Source of the DNA: Lineus longissimus
Taxonomy: Eukaryota > Nemertea > Pilidiophora > Heteronemertea > Lineidae
Length of the DNA: 64,000 nucleotides
Direction: 5' to 3'
Assembly (NCBI RefSeq): GCF_910592395.1
Contig: NC_088321.1
Coordinates: 8,992,001 to 9,056,000 of the forward strand
In this document: piece after piece, positions 23,353 to 31,566 of the stretch
Numbering within the stretch: the first letter of the stretch is position 1
Layout of the letters: each line of letters opens with the position of its first letter
The notes under the pieces: generated by a model
Databases searched by the model: none
Seen by the model: only the letters and a program-made list of their open reading frames with translations
Told to the model about the DNA's origin: nothing
Position numbers and translations under genes: made by a program

Positions 23353-24042
23353 TTATTCTAATCGTAAATCAATTGAAACTGGAGTTAAAAATTCAATAGG
23401 GTCATCATTCTGATCTTTGACCTGTAGTTCAATACTAGTATGATCGTGCTTTGCGATCTTTACTTTTTGAAGGGAGGTATATTCATGTATATCTCCATAA
23501 TATTTACCCTTGGGAACAAATGAAGTAATAAGATCACTGCGCTTTCCATTCACTAAATTTTTATGTGTATCAACAATACTACAAGAAATTCTATACTCAT
23601 GATAGGGTAGAAGTTTACAAGGTTTATTCCCAGTAATTTCTGAGCTTATGAAGGTAATCTCTGTATTGGTCATTCCTAATATCTCACCTAGTTCTTTATG
23701 GAGAATGACTCCAAATGGTGGCTCAACTTTAATTTTTATTTTGCCTTCACTGGGTAAATAAGTTAGGTCAAAGGAGTCAGCATGTCCTTTTTCACTCAGC
23801 GCTTCATTTACTGCTTTATTATAAGTAGCTGGCGTATAAAATCCATCAGGAATAACAATTATATTCTGTGCTGTATATTCCTCATTGACCACAGTCGCTA
23901 ATCGTAGATAGTGATTATTCAATTTCCTTGAAAAATTATAGTAAGTCATAGGAATAATAGCCTTTTCAACCTGTACGGTTTCATATGACTGAATACTAGC
24001 TGGAAGTAGAATCCTTAATACATCATGAAATCTAACGTTCAT
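23353..24042 (-). CDS. Minor capsid (penton-like) protein
   Basis: 229 aa, the usual size of the single jelly-roll minor capsid protein of Polintons. Features: a beta-rich start with VQVEKAIIPMTYYNFSR, then IPDGFYTPATYNKAVNEAL (the 'I-P-x-G-x-Y' plus helix pattern), KELGEILGMTN, and a terminal strand ending PVSIDLRLE. It would form pentameric vertices beside the double jelly-roll major protein. The position next to other structural genes supports this. Its TAA stop is part of the next gene's TAAATG. Start at 24042 in TAAATG. Confidence 0.7.
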   Translation of the reverse strand: MNVRFHDVLRILLPASIQSYETVQVEKAIIPMTYYNFSRKLNNHYLRLATVVNEEYTAQNIIVIPDGFYTPATYNKAVNEALSEKGHADSFDLTYLPSEGKIKIKVEPPFGVILHKELGEILGMTNTEITFISSEITGNKPCKLLPYHEYRISCSIVDTHKNLVNGKRSDLITSFVPKGKYYGDIHEYTSLQKVKIAKHDHTSIELQVKDQNDDPIEFLTPVSIDLRLE

Positions 24043-24253
24043 TTATTTTAGAAGAAATTTTATGTGCTTTTTGTTTAATGCTTCCAACATTGTTTGTTAT
24101 GACTTGAATAATAACTAAAATAGTGACTGCGACCATAATAATCAAATGCTCTGCTAAAAATCCTACAACACTAGCAGCTGCTTTCAAGATAGTAGACACA
24201 ATGGCACCTAAAATTCCAGGTAAAGCTACTAAAGCTTTTTTACCTAAAGAAAG
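24035..24253 (-). other. In-frame C-terminal extension beyond a TAA stop
   Basis: After the TAA at 24254-24256 the same frame stays open for 73 codons to a TAG at 24032-24034, overlapping the start of the minor capsid gene. It codes for two strongly hydrophobic segments (ALPGILGAIVSTILKAAAS and HLIIMVAVTILVIIQVI). Such conserved-looking membrane coding suggests that the stop is either a recent mutation or read through. Confidence 0.55.
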
Positions 24254-25471
24254 TTACCAATTTTTAAATTTTATCAGACCTTGTGTAATTTTACTAGGAG
24301 GTTTGCTAGGTCCTATAGGTTTACTGGGTCTATCAGGTCTTCCCGGTCCTATAGGTTTACTAGGTCCTGACTTAGAAGGTTTACTTGGTTTAAATACTGC
24401 AGCCAAAGTTCCACCAATGGCAGAGATAGCTATCAGCACAGCAGTCACAATGCTTCCAAGTTTAAAACCCTTCAATTTGAATAATGCTTCAAGTCTGTCT
24501 CCTAAGGATTTACTTGTATCATTGACTTGATCTTTAAAATTGTAAGCTGTTTGTTTAGCTATATTCCTAGTGTCTTTTTTTAGTTGTTCAACAATTTCAA
24601 CTTCTTCTTCATTAGCCTTGTACAAAACATTGTACTCTGTCTCAATTAATGGTTCCATTTCAATATCATCACTTTGTTTCAATGTGTTTATTTTATCCAT
24701 TATTCGCTTACGTATCAGTCTATATTTTTCCCTAATCCCACGTAACTTACGTCTGATGTATTCAATAGCATCATCTAACTTAGAATTATTTGTTTTCATA
24801 GGTTTGCCTGTTTCATTAAAAATATGATCTTGAACATTGGCTATATCATCTGTCTCAGGTTCAACAAACGTTGTTTCACCAGTGTCAATATTTGTGTCCT
24901 GTACTCTTGCTTGTTCATTTGTGTCCTGTACTCTCGCTTTCTCATTTGTGTCAATAATTTCAGGTTCCAGTGGAAATGATGAATTTCCTGCTCCATCTTC
25001 GTAGGTCAATTGTCTTCTAGCTGTTTTTTCTTCAACATTTTCAAGTATTGGAGTTTCTCCCACATTATCTTTTTCAAAAAATCTCATGAATTCTGCTTTC
25101 CCCTTCCCATTTATAGAGCTAACAGCATAAGGCTCACCATTAATTTGTGTTAGTTTAAGGCTACTCCCGTCTAATGATTTAAAAAATACTTGATGGTTTT
25201 CATCAAGTACCAGTCTGTTACGCACATTACTCGTAAGTTTTTTTAATCTTAAAGTATTTTTTTTCATATAGTCTTCTAAAAATCTTTCTTTTGCATCAAT
25301 GTTTGCCTCATCCTTCATTAAAGTAGGACTTGGAGCTCGTGGAACATCTCCAGTCATTTCATTCCTAAGATTTTCATTATCCTCTACTTGTTGATCATAA
25401 TTCATGTCATCTTCTCTAGCTCCTGAATTTTCACCATATGCTAAGTCACCTTCTTCAACGAAGTCAGCCAT
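24254..25471 (-). CDS. 405-aa protein with coiled coil, membrane segment and GPSKP-rich tail
   Basis: N terminus acidic; middle includes two copies of a QDTNE(Q/K)ARV phrase; residues about 225-330 are highly charged and helical (YIRRKLRGIREKYRLIRKR), consistent with a coiled coil; then a membrane segment (IVTAVLIAISAIGGTLAAVF); then a low-complexity Pro/Gly/Ser/Lys stretch. No family recognised. The start lies in TAAATG. An in-frame extension follows its stop (24035-24253), so the ancestral protein may have been about 480 aa with three membrane segments. Confidence 0.65.
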   Translation of the reverse strand: MADFVEEGDLAYGENSGAREDDMNYDQQVEDNENLRNEMTGDVPRAPSPTLMKDEANIDAKERFLEDYMKKNTLRLKKLTSNVRNRLVLDENHQVFFKSLDGSSLKLTQINGEPYAVSSINGKGKAEFMRFFEKDNVGETPILENVEEKTARRQLTYEDGAGNSSFPLEPEIIDTNEKARVQDTNEQARVQDTNIDTGETTFVEPETDDIANVQDHIFNETGKPMKTNNSKLDDAIEYIRRKLRGIREKYRLIRKRIMDKINTLKQSDDIEMEPLIETEYNVLYKANEEEVEIVEQLKKDTRNIAKQTAYNFKDQVNDTSKSLGDRLEALFKLKGFKLGSIVTAVLIAISAIGGTLAAVFKPSKPSKSGPSKPIGPGRPDRPSKPIGPSKPPSKITQGLIKFKNW

Positions 25472-25476
25472 TTATT

Positions 25477-25872
25477 TTAAATAAATTTTGACAAAACAGC
25501 TGATCCAATAACACTTCCTGCAATATAGGCTTGTTCATAATTTTTCTGACTCTGACTAGGTTTATAATAGTGAGTTAAATTTGGCTTAGGATGGATGCTA
25601 TCATAATAGCGGATAGAGTCTTTCATGTCTAACATGTCTGATTGTGCTTGATGTTTTTTCTGTCGTTGTTCTGCAAGGAAATCAAGATGTTTAATTTTAT
25701 TGTGCGACCATGTTGCTGACTGTTTTTGTAATTTTTCGCTTGCTAAATCGTGTCTTTTACGCTCTTCTGCAGCATTCTGCGCATCAAATGCATGGAACAT
25801 AGCATTCCCTCCAACGAAAGCAGTCGCATTAGCTACTGCTTCAAAAATTGTTGTTAAAATCATGCCTGCCAT
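25477..25872 (-). CDS. 131-aa small protein, probably membrane-associated
   Basis: Hydrophobic Ala-rich N terminus (ILTTIFEAVANATAFVGG), then a charged helical middle rich in Gln/Lys/His (DLASEKLQKQ, AEQRQKKHQAQ) and a hydrophobic C terminus (AYIAGSVIGSAVLSKFI). Unknown function. It starts in TAAATG and stops five bases before the start of the 405-aa gene. Confidence 0.65.
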   Translation of the reverse strand: MAGMILTTIFEAVANATAFVGGNAMFHAFDAQNAAEERKRHDLASEKLQKQSATWSHNKIKHLDFLAEQRQKKHQAQSDMLDMKDSIRYYDSIHPKPNLTHYYKPSQSQKNYEQAYIAGSVIGSAVLSKFI

Positions 25873-25912
25873 TTATTTTATAAAAATTTTCATGACTGTG
25901 CCATTTTTGGCA

Positions 25913-25935
25913 AGGTCTAGCAAATTGCTAGACCT
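25913..25935. terminator. 11-bp-arm hairpin after the 78-aa gene
   Basis: aggtctagcaa / ttgctagacct with a single central base, directly after the minus-strand stop at 25938. Candidate termination signal. Confidence 0.45.
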
Positions 25936-25937
25936 GT

Positions 25938-26174
25938 TTAATTAGTGATGTTCTTTGGCAATCCTTGCTTTTCCAGATATCCTTTCGTAATAATAGCAAG
26001 TGACACAGCACCCGTTAACTTAACTGCTTCCATCAAGTCAGGTTTACTAGGATCGCCAATATTTGACTTTAATAGCTTTTTAGCAGCCATTCCATAGCCA
26101 ACAACAAGTGCTGCTAAAACTGCAGAATGGTAAATTGTGTTTCCAATATTTTTCGTGTCGATCATTGTGCTCAT
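25938..26174 (-). CDS. 78-aa small membrane protein
   Basis: One or two hydrophobic segments (SAVLAALVVGYGMAAKKLL and VKLTGAVSLAIITKGYL) around a GDPSKPDLMEA turn. Short proteins with this pattern accompany other aquatic Polintons as far as I recall, without known function. The start lies in TAAATG; a hairpin follows the stop. Confidence 0.65.
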   Translation of the reverse strand: MSTMIDTKNIGNTIYHSAVLAALVVGYGMAAKKLLKSNIGDPSKPDLMEAVKLTGAVSLAIITKGYLEKQGLPKNITN

Positions 26175-26202
26175 TTATTTATAGTAAAATTTTTTTTAAA
26201 AT

Positions 26203-26517
26203 TTATAAGATCAGAGTGTCAGATTTTTGTTTAGGTTTTTTATGTAATTTTTCAATAGGGTCAATACTCGCAGAATTAGGTGACTCCTTTTTGGAATAGA
26301 ACCAAACAAAACCTGCTAAAGTGATTCCACCTATCAATATTAAAGGATAGTAGTTTGTAGACAAATAATAACTTTGCTTAATGTCATCATCTGTTTTAAC
26401 TTTTTTCTTTCCTTTATTCAACTGACCTAATTTTTTACCCCATTCAACTCTTTTATGATTCTTTGGCTTTTCTGTTGTTGTAATTTCAGTTGTTGTGTTA
26501 TCTTTTTCTCCGTCCAT
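26203..26517 (-). CDS. 104-aa membrane protein with basic juxtamembrane block
   Basis: Thr/Glu-rich N terminus, a basic block KNHKRVEWGKKLGQLNKGKKK, one membrane segment (YYPLILIGGITLAGFVWFY) and a basic tail. Unknown function; a small virion membrane or core component is plausible. The start context is TAAACAGATATG, one of the variants of the common motif. Confidence 0.65.
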   Translation of the reverse strand: MDGEKDNTTTEITTTEKPKNHKRVEWGKKLGQLNKGKKKVKTDDDIKQSYYLSTNYYPLILIGGITLAGFVWFYSKKESPNSASIDPIEKLHKKPKQKSDTLIL

Positions 26518-26544
26518 ATCTGTTTATTTTATGAAAAATATTAA

Positions 26545-26646
26545 AGTCATTATTAGCGACTATTAAAGTCATTATTAAAGTCATTATTAGCGACTATTAA
26601 AGTCATTATTAACGACTATTAAAGTCATTATTAGCGACTATTAAAG
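26545..26646. repeat. Iterated 22-bp motif between divergent genes
   Basis: Phrases cattattagcgactattaaagt and a shortened cattattaaagt alternate about five times. The array sits in the only divergent intergenic gap of this part of the Polinton, between the 104-aa gene and the zinc-ribbon gene. It may be a regulatory or replication iteron, or a neutral minisatellite. Confidence 0.7.
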
Positions 26647-26742
26647 TCTGATGGTTTATGACTAGGTTTTTGATGATTTCAAGCGTGATGATGATTGATT
26701 TCAAGCGTGGTGTTGTATAATAAAAATTATGTCTTTAAAAAA

Positions 26743-27438
26743 ATGAAGAAAGATGTTAGATTTGACAACCTTGAAGAAATATATGAAAAAGTTGTTGAGG
26801 TATTAGAAAATGACGCAAGATGTTTTACACAATATCAATATGAAATGTCACTTGTTTTAGACATGCGAGAGCAGCTTAAAATAGCTGGAAAATATGTAAA
26901 TTTATATTGTAATCATTGGATTTGTCAAGATTGTTATTCAACAGATTGTACTATACTAGAGGATGAAGTCGTTTGTAATGATTGTGGAACTATAGACAAT
27001 GCTTATATTCCATACTCTCGTAAATGTACACCAGATTTGTGGACAAATTCTATTCAAAGTAAACGTATTTGTGGATCACACTATGGCATGGAAAAAACTC
27101 ATAAGTATGTTATGTCTAAATTTTCAAAATTTAAAGAACAATATAAAGACGAACTATTGTTCAAGAGAGTTGACTATAATTCAATTGCCAAGGATGTGAA
27201 AAGGTTAGAAGATCTGTTTGAACAGAATAAAGACAAACTAAACAGAAATTCCTTCTTTTTTAATAAACATATATTACAAAAATTAAATGAACACTATCTT
27301 TTAGCACCAGCAAGTATTAGCGTAGCGATGAGAAAAAAATTAAAAAAATTGGACGCAAAAGCGGCTGCGTCAGCGAGTGTATTAACATCTTCTTTAGAAA
27401 AGGTGTATGAAGATTTTAAAAAATTAAATTGGCCATAA
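26743..27438 (+). CDS. TFIIB/VLTF3-like zinc-ribbon protein (candidate late transcription factor)
   Basis: 231 aa from the ATG at 26743. That start is preferred because it is in TAAAAAAATG; an upstream in-frame codon at 26695 exists. A zinc ribbon is clear: CQDC at residues 61-64 and CNDCG at 78-82, with additional Cys at 56 and 69. After it come YSRKCTP and a long helical region with KYVMSKFSKFKEQYKDELL and later LNEHYLLAPASISVAMRKKL. Ribbon plus helical domain resembles TFIIB-type and poxvirus VLTF3-type late transcription factors. I assign it at that level only. It is the longest plus-strand gene in the element. Confidence 0.5.
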   Translation: MKKDVRFDNLEEIYEKVVEVLENDARCFTQYQYEMSLVLDMREQLKIAGKYVNLYCNHWICQDCYSTDCTILEDEVVCNDCGTIDNAYIPYSRKCTPDLWTNSIQSKRICGSHYGMEKTHKYVMSKFSKFKEQYKDELLFKRVDYNSIAKDVKRLEDLFEQNKDKLNRNSFFFNKHILQKLNEHYLLAPASISVAMRKKLKKLDAKAAASASVLTSSLEKVYEDFKKLNWP

Positions 27439-27476
27439 TCTTAGATTTTATAAAGTCAGTGAGGACTCTATAAAAT

Positions 27477-27917
27477 TTAGGAATCCTCGCATGTGTCCTC
27501 TGCTAATTCTGATTTTTCATGCGTCATTGCAGTTTCAGCCTTATTGACTACAATTGTACCTGCAGCTAAAAGTGTTGGGTTCATATATTGACCCAGTTGT
27601 TTTTTTATTTCGTGGTTTACTATGATATTGTCATTTAATTTTTCATGTAATTTTTTTTGATCCAAATTTGGAAATACAATTTTTACTGCTTGAGTATAAC
27701 CAAATAGTAAATTAGATACTAAATTATCAGCAACCTGAGTATTATATTTGATGTTATACTCATTATGTAATTTTTCAATATTTTTTTGTGAAGCTTTTTT
27801 AATCGTAGCCTCAGATGATTTTATTCCTAGTTTATTTAGTAATCCTGATTGATAGTGTAAAAGTAATTCACTTCGCATGTCACACTCGTTTTGTTCTTCT
27901 TCAACAGTAGTTTCCAT
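27477..27917 (-). CDS. 146-aa Polinton protein, unknown
   Basis: Acidic ends and a helical middle (ATIKKASQKNIEKLHNEYN, NLDQKKLHEKLNDNIIV). No motif or membrane segment. It starts in TAAATG four bases after the ATPase stop, so it is transcriptionally close to the packaging and capsid genes, which hints at a morphogenesis role. Confidence 0.65.
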   Translation of the reverse strand: METTVEEEQNECDMRSELLLHYQSGLLNKLGIKSSEATIKKASQKNIEKLHNEYNIKYNTQVADNLVSNLLFGYTQAVKIVFPNLDQKKLHEKLNDNIIVNHEIKKQLGQYMNPTLLAAGTIVVNKAETAMTHEKSELAEDTCEDS

Positions 27918-27921
27918 TTAT

Positions 27922-28551
27922 TTATGATAAAAAATAATCAAAAGGCATCTTTCTGCGCAGTATAAGCTTCTTTCCTGCATCAATCTGCACAAGAACTGTG
28001 TCTTTTTCGCTTTGTGGAATACATCGATTTTCTTTGAAAATTTGATCCATAGATAATTGATCATTCATTGTATGAATCACCATGTGTTTACAATTTTCTC
28101 TAAAATCTTTTACAACTGCATTATATTTTTGAGTCAAAAGCCAAACAGAAATTCCATAATGTCTTCCTGAGAAAGCTAGTTCAGTCAATTTTGTACACTT
28201 ATTCTTTGATTCCCACAAATTAGCACAATCATCAATGATAAATAATGTTTGGTGAACTTGACTTTTTAAATTTTCAATCGCATCTTCTAAGCATATATTT
28301 AAATCTGTAAGTACTAACTTAGATGGGTAAACAATTACACCCTTGTCTTGTGTAATCCATGCTCTATCTTGGTAAGTTTTATTCATGTCAATGGTTGGAC
28401 AAAATATCACAATGTCATCAAATTTTTTACGAAATTCTTTTTCAAGTAAATCTAGTATAAAATATGTCTTGCCACAGTCTGTCATCCCAACAATTAACAT
28501 ATTGAAAGGTGGATCACAATAAAATTCACTCACATTCACACCGTTCACCAT
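27922..28551 (-). CDS. Genome-packaging ATPase (FtsK-HerA / A32-like)
   Basis: 209 aa from the chosen ATG at 28551 (context TAAACATG); an upstream frame to 28707 is open but lacks the motif. Walker A GMTDCGKT is at about residues 22-29, Walker B TLFIIDDCAN near 110, and a sensor-like VWLLTQKYN follows. This is the size and motif order of the packaging ATPase that pumps DNA into Polinton and related virus capsids. It lies between the MCP and a 146-aa gene. Its first codons (MVNGVNV) resemble those of the integrase. Confidence 0.9.
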   Translation of the reverse strand: MVNGVNVSEFYCDPPFNMLIVGMTDCGKTYFILDLLEKEFRKKFDDIVIFCPTIDMNKTYQDRAWITQDKGVIVYPSKLVLTDLNICLEDAIENLKSQVHQTLFIIDDCANLWESKNKCTKLTELAFSGRHYGISVWLLTQKYNAVVKDFRENCKHMVIHTMNDQLSMDQIFKENRCIPQSEKDTVLVQIDAGKKLILRRKMPFDYFLS

Positions 28552-28632
28552 GTTTATTTTTAACATTTTGAAGAAGGAACTGACTACAAAGAAATTACCT
28601 TTGAAGAATATACTCGCTAAGCTTAAGCTCGT

Positions 28633-28650
28633 AAGCAACTCGGTTGTCAA
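28633..28650. terminator. Hairpin after the MCP gene
   Basis: gttgtcaaa / tttgacaac, 9-bp arms without a loop, 47 bases after the minus-strand MCP stop and before the ATPase start. Confidence 0.4.
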
Positions 28651-28696
28651 ATTTGACAACTGAGAGAAAATCAGCACATGCAAAGTATTTTTGTGG

Positions 28697-29912
28697 TTAG
28701 TGTACAATACCCTTCACTTTTTTATTCTCAAGCCCTACTAATCCATCAGCTACAATATAGACAAGCATGTCATATTCTGTTTCTGTACTTCTGGTAAGTT
28801 CAAGTTGTAAACCATGTTTAATATTGCTCATGGCAGTTCCAGATCCATGTAAATAGTTGTCTTCTGTACTTCTCAGATCAACCCAGAGTGCGAATTTATG
28901 ATTTTCATAGAATTTTTCGACATCCATCATGCAGTCTTCAGTTTGCTTAAGATCTTCTGACATATAAAGTCGTTTGACTTCATCAAATTGATTATAGGCT
29001 TTCATTCCTGACTTGTATATACAGTGAGAAATTCCTTCTGAAGTAATGGTCACATTAGTGATGTCTGGATTTTCAAAACTTGTATTTTCGGCATCATACT
29101 CAGCGTAATTTTTCTGGAAAAATATCAGAATACCCTTTGTAGAAGCGCGATTGACATCTACATTGATATTCATTCGTTTATTCTTTCCAATTGAATCTGT
29201 CCTCAAAAGATGCACGTCTTCATTATCTAAATCTAGTATCAGCATAAATTGCTTCGATTTCCTGACTAAATTCTGTGGAAAAGACTGTTTCATACTCAAG
29301 TTGAATATCTTTCACAGCATACGTTTTTGACGTTGCAGTTCCTGTCACAACATATTTTGCGTCATTGAATTTGATGTTATATTCAATGGATTCTAAAATA
29401 GCTGATGGGTAAAAAGGTAGATGATCATCAAATATTTCTGACTCAATAGGAATACAATATCTGTCACCAAATGCTGTTTTAATAGCATCTTTTCGTTGCT
29501 CCTTGTCAATACCTTGCTGAACACGATTTTTCCTCTGCTTGTCTGTCAACCAAAAATCCTTGAATGTATTATAAATATAGGCTTTGTCCACTTCACTCAT
29601 TGTTTTTCCACCCAATTTAGTAGTAATTCTTTCTACAATATTTCGACCTACATTCGCCACAAATCCAGCTGCTGCAGCATTGGCTGCATTACTTGCTTTT
29701 GATGAGGTAGAAAGTTTAAATGTAAGTTTCAAACTTTTAGGAACAATCACTTGTCCTTTTTCAAGCTGAGGAATTTTCACATAAAGTGTTTCTCCAGGAT
29801 TCACAGAATTAGGATTATGGGTAATGACTTCATAATTTCTTTTAGCTTTTAGCCCCTTGGCTATTTTGTTTGATCTATAAGGATCAAGATATTTACCAAA
29901 CGATGTGTCCAT
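28697..29912 (-). pseudogene. Major capsid protein (double jelly-roll), one frameshift
   Basis: Two overlapping frames (29223-29912 and 28697-29299) together give about 405 aa, near the usual size of Polinton MCP. The first opens MDTSFGKYLDPYRS and includes ETLYVKIPQLEKGQVIVPKS and the Ala-rich RNIVERITTKLGG region; the second has HLLRTDSIGKNKRMNINVD, KGILIFFQKNY and the ending ADGLVGLENKKVKGIV. The frame changes at about 29223-29260. It forms hexon-like trimers in related viruses. Whether the break is biological or an assembly error cannot be told. Start in TAAATG. Confidence 0.88.
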
Positions 29913-29943
29913 TTATTTATAGTAAAATTTTTTAAAAAAAAAA

Positions 29944-29967
29944 GAATGTGCCAAAAATGGCACATTC
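29944..29967. promoter_or_regulatory. Hairpin in the divergent MCP / 123-aa gene promoter gap
   Basis: gaatgtgcca / tggcacattc, 10-bp arms, 4-base loop, 32 bases upstream of the MCP start. The related word gtgccatttttggcaca occurs at 22799-22815 and partly at 25898. Confidence 0.4.
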
Positions 29968-30020
29968 ACATATTGAACAAGAAGAAAATTTTTATAGACT
30001 ATTAATTTTAATTAAAATAA

Positions 30021-30392
30021 ATGAGTAATTTATATTCTAACTTTGGTTCAAATGATGGTCAAATTCAAGACATTCAAGACAAGTTCAATGCAGACATCCT
30101 CAAGGTTAAAGATAGATTTAATTTGTGGGATTATGAGATTGACAAAGTACTAGTTGAAATTAAAGAAGAGATCCTCAAGGTTAAAAACAGTTCGTGGGGT
30201 GCAGACGTTATAACAGCGAGTAAAGTCAATACTAAAGTGGATCAACTTGAGATATCAGTGAATGACTCCTTCATCAAATTAGAAACATGGTGGGCTATCG
30301 TTGGAACTTATTTAGACTATATGTTGACCCGTAGAAGATGGAAAAATGTACCAAAAGAAATGAAAGAACTTCCTTCATTGCAAATTGAGTAA
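30021..30392 (+). CDS. 123-aa Polinton protein, unknown
   Basis: Mostly helical; an internal repeat of (A/E)ILKVK(D/N) occurs at two places about 35 residues apart, and an aromatic patch LETWWAIVGTYLDYML precedes a basic RRRWK. It may be peripherally membrane-bound. It starts in TAAATG on the plus strand and converges on the integrase gene. Confidence 0.6.
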   Translation: MSNLYSNFGSNDGQIQDIQDKFNADILKVKDRFNLWDYEIDKVLVEIKEEILKVKNSSWGADVITASKVNTKVDQLEISVNDSFIKLETWWAIVGTYLDYMLTRRRWKNVPKEMKELPSLQIE

Positions 30393-30447
30393 GCTTACGA
30401 GCTTAGCGAGTAACATGTTTATAGTGTGATTTTACATTATAAATATC

Positions 30448-31464
30448 TTACTTCTTTCTCAACCGTGATTCAATAATATTTTTAGAATCTAAGCCTTCTT
30501 TGTGTTTAATTGTTGACTCAATTTTAGCTTCTTTATCTGCTTTCTCAACCTCAGAAGAATCCGACTCAAAATCTTTTTTAATTTTTTGTAAGTCATCAAG
30601 TCTAACTCTTTCGTCATTATTTAAGATAGCATGAACACCTTCAATATTTTTGATAGTGTAAGTTCTATTGCTCCAAATCTGTTTGTAACCTTTTGTAAAT
30701 ATAGGTCTCTTCAATTTTTTTCTAACTAATTCTCCAATGTTAAACTTGTGTACAACGGGCATAGATTTTTCTGCATTTAATTCAACTAATTCAGTAGCAT
30801 GAAGGTTAGCTTCATTTGGACTATAGTCTAAAATGCCAGAATGAGGTCTTTCATTGTATGCTCTAATGTAATCTTGCAATGTATCAACCCATTTGACTGT
30901 ATTTTTCTCTGTGAAATCTTTGAAGACCATTTCTTTAATAGTTCTAGATAGTCTATCAATTAAGCCTAATGCATGATGATCACCAATATCCACTGTTCCA
31001 TGTCTAATGTTTAATTCTTTGAATAAATCTTGTAGTGGTTTGTTTAAAAATTCATTGCCTGAATCTGTAATAATAAGTGTAATACTTCCAGTATCATTAT
31101 AAATTTTTTCAAAGCCATTTTTCACTTCAAACTTAGTTTTATTTTTTAATGCTTCAGCATAAGCTTTTCTTGTAAATGTATCAATAGCAAGTAAAATCCA
31201 TTTGTAACCTTTATTTTGTCTTGAGTAATTACTCATGTCCAACAAATCCATGAACCAAAGAGCATTTTCACGATAAGCAATAATGTGACCTTGGATTTTA
31301 TTGGACTGCTTTTTGTGAAGCTGATAGCTTTTCTGAGATTTTACAAATTGATCAATGTCATCAAATTTTATACTAGGATCCTTCTTTTTCATGATTTTAT
31401 AAAATTTTAAAGCAGAAGGATATTTGTAACTTGCATATGCTTCTTGCACATTCACGCCGTTCAT
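30448..31464 (-). CDS. Retrovirus-like integrase (DDE, rve family)
   Basis: 338 aa. The core has D73 (WFMDLLD), D134 (IITDSGNEF) and, after exactly 35 residues, D170 (LGLIDRLSRT) where the family normally has Glu; the spacing D-x35 is canonical, so this is a Glu-to-Asp change or a lineage variant. The C terminus has a basic SH3/chromodomain-like part (FNIGELVRKKLKR) and a long charged tail. It would insert the element at six-base staggered sites, in keeping with the 6-bp duplication. Start context TAAACAGACCATG. Confidence 0.92.
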   Translation of the reverse strand: MNGVNVQEAYASYKYPSALKFYKIMKKKDPSIKFDDIDQFVKSQKSYQLHKKQSNKIQGHIIAYRENALWFMDLLDMSNYSRQNKGYKWILLAIDTFTRKAYAEALKNKTKFEVKNGFEKIYNDTGSITLIITDSGNEFLNKPLQDLFKELNIRHGTVDIGDHHALGLIDRLSRTIKEMVFKDFTEKNTVKWVDTLQDYIRAYNERPHSGILDYSPNEANLHATELVELNAEKSMPVVHKFNIGELVRKKLKRPIFTKGYKQIWSNRTYTIKNIEGVHAILNNDERVRLDDLQKIKKDFESDSSEVEKADKEAKIESTIKHKEGLDSKNIIESRLRKK

Positions 31465-31479
31465 GGTCTGTTTATTTTA

Positions 31480-31566
31480 GAGAATAGTTTGAACTAAAAG
31501 ACCTACAAAAATTAATCCCATTGTAAAAGGTAAATGTGATTCTGACTCACGTCGCTTGTCTAAGAG
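31480..31566 (-). other. In-frame membrane extension after the conserved-protein stop
   Basis: After the TAA at 31567-31569, 29 codons stay in the same frame and encode a basic stretch (DKRRESESH) plus a hydrophobic segment (FTMGLIFVGLLVQTIL) before a TAA next to the integrase start. It could be the original C terminus or a separate mini-gene. Confidence 0.45.

Noticed and set aside
24123-24530. 135-aa plus-strand frame rich in Gly/Leu/Pro resembling a collagen-like repeat
   Set aside because: It is the antisense of the GPSKP-rich tail of the 405-aa gene.
26545-26646. CRISPR-like short repeat array
   Set aside because: Units are contiguous with no unique spacers, and this is an animal genome.
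30448-31464. Evidence for an endogenous retrovirus
   Set aside because: The integrase lacks linked gag, RT and LTRs; it belongs to the Polinton by position, start motif and neighbours.
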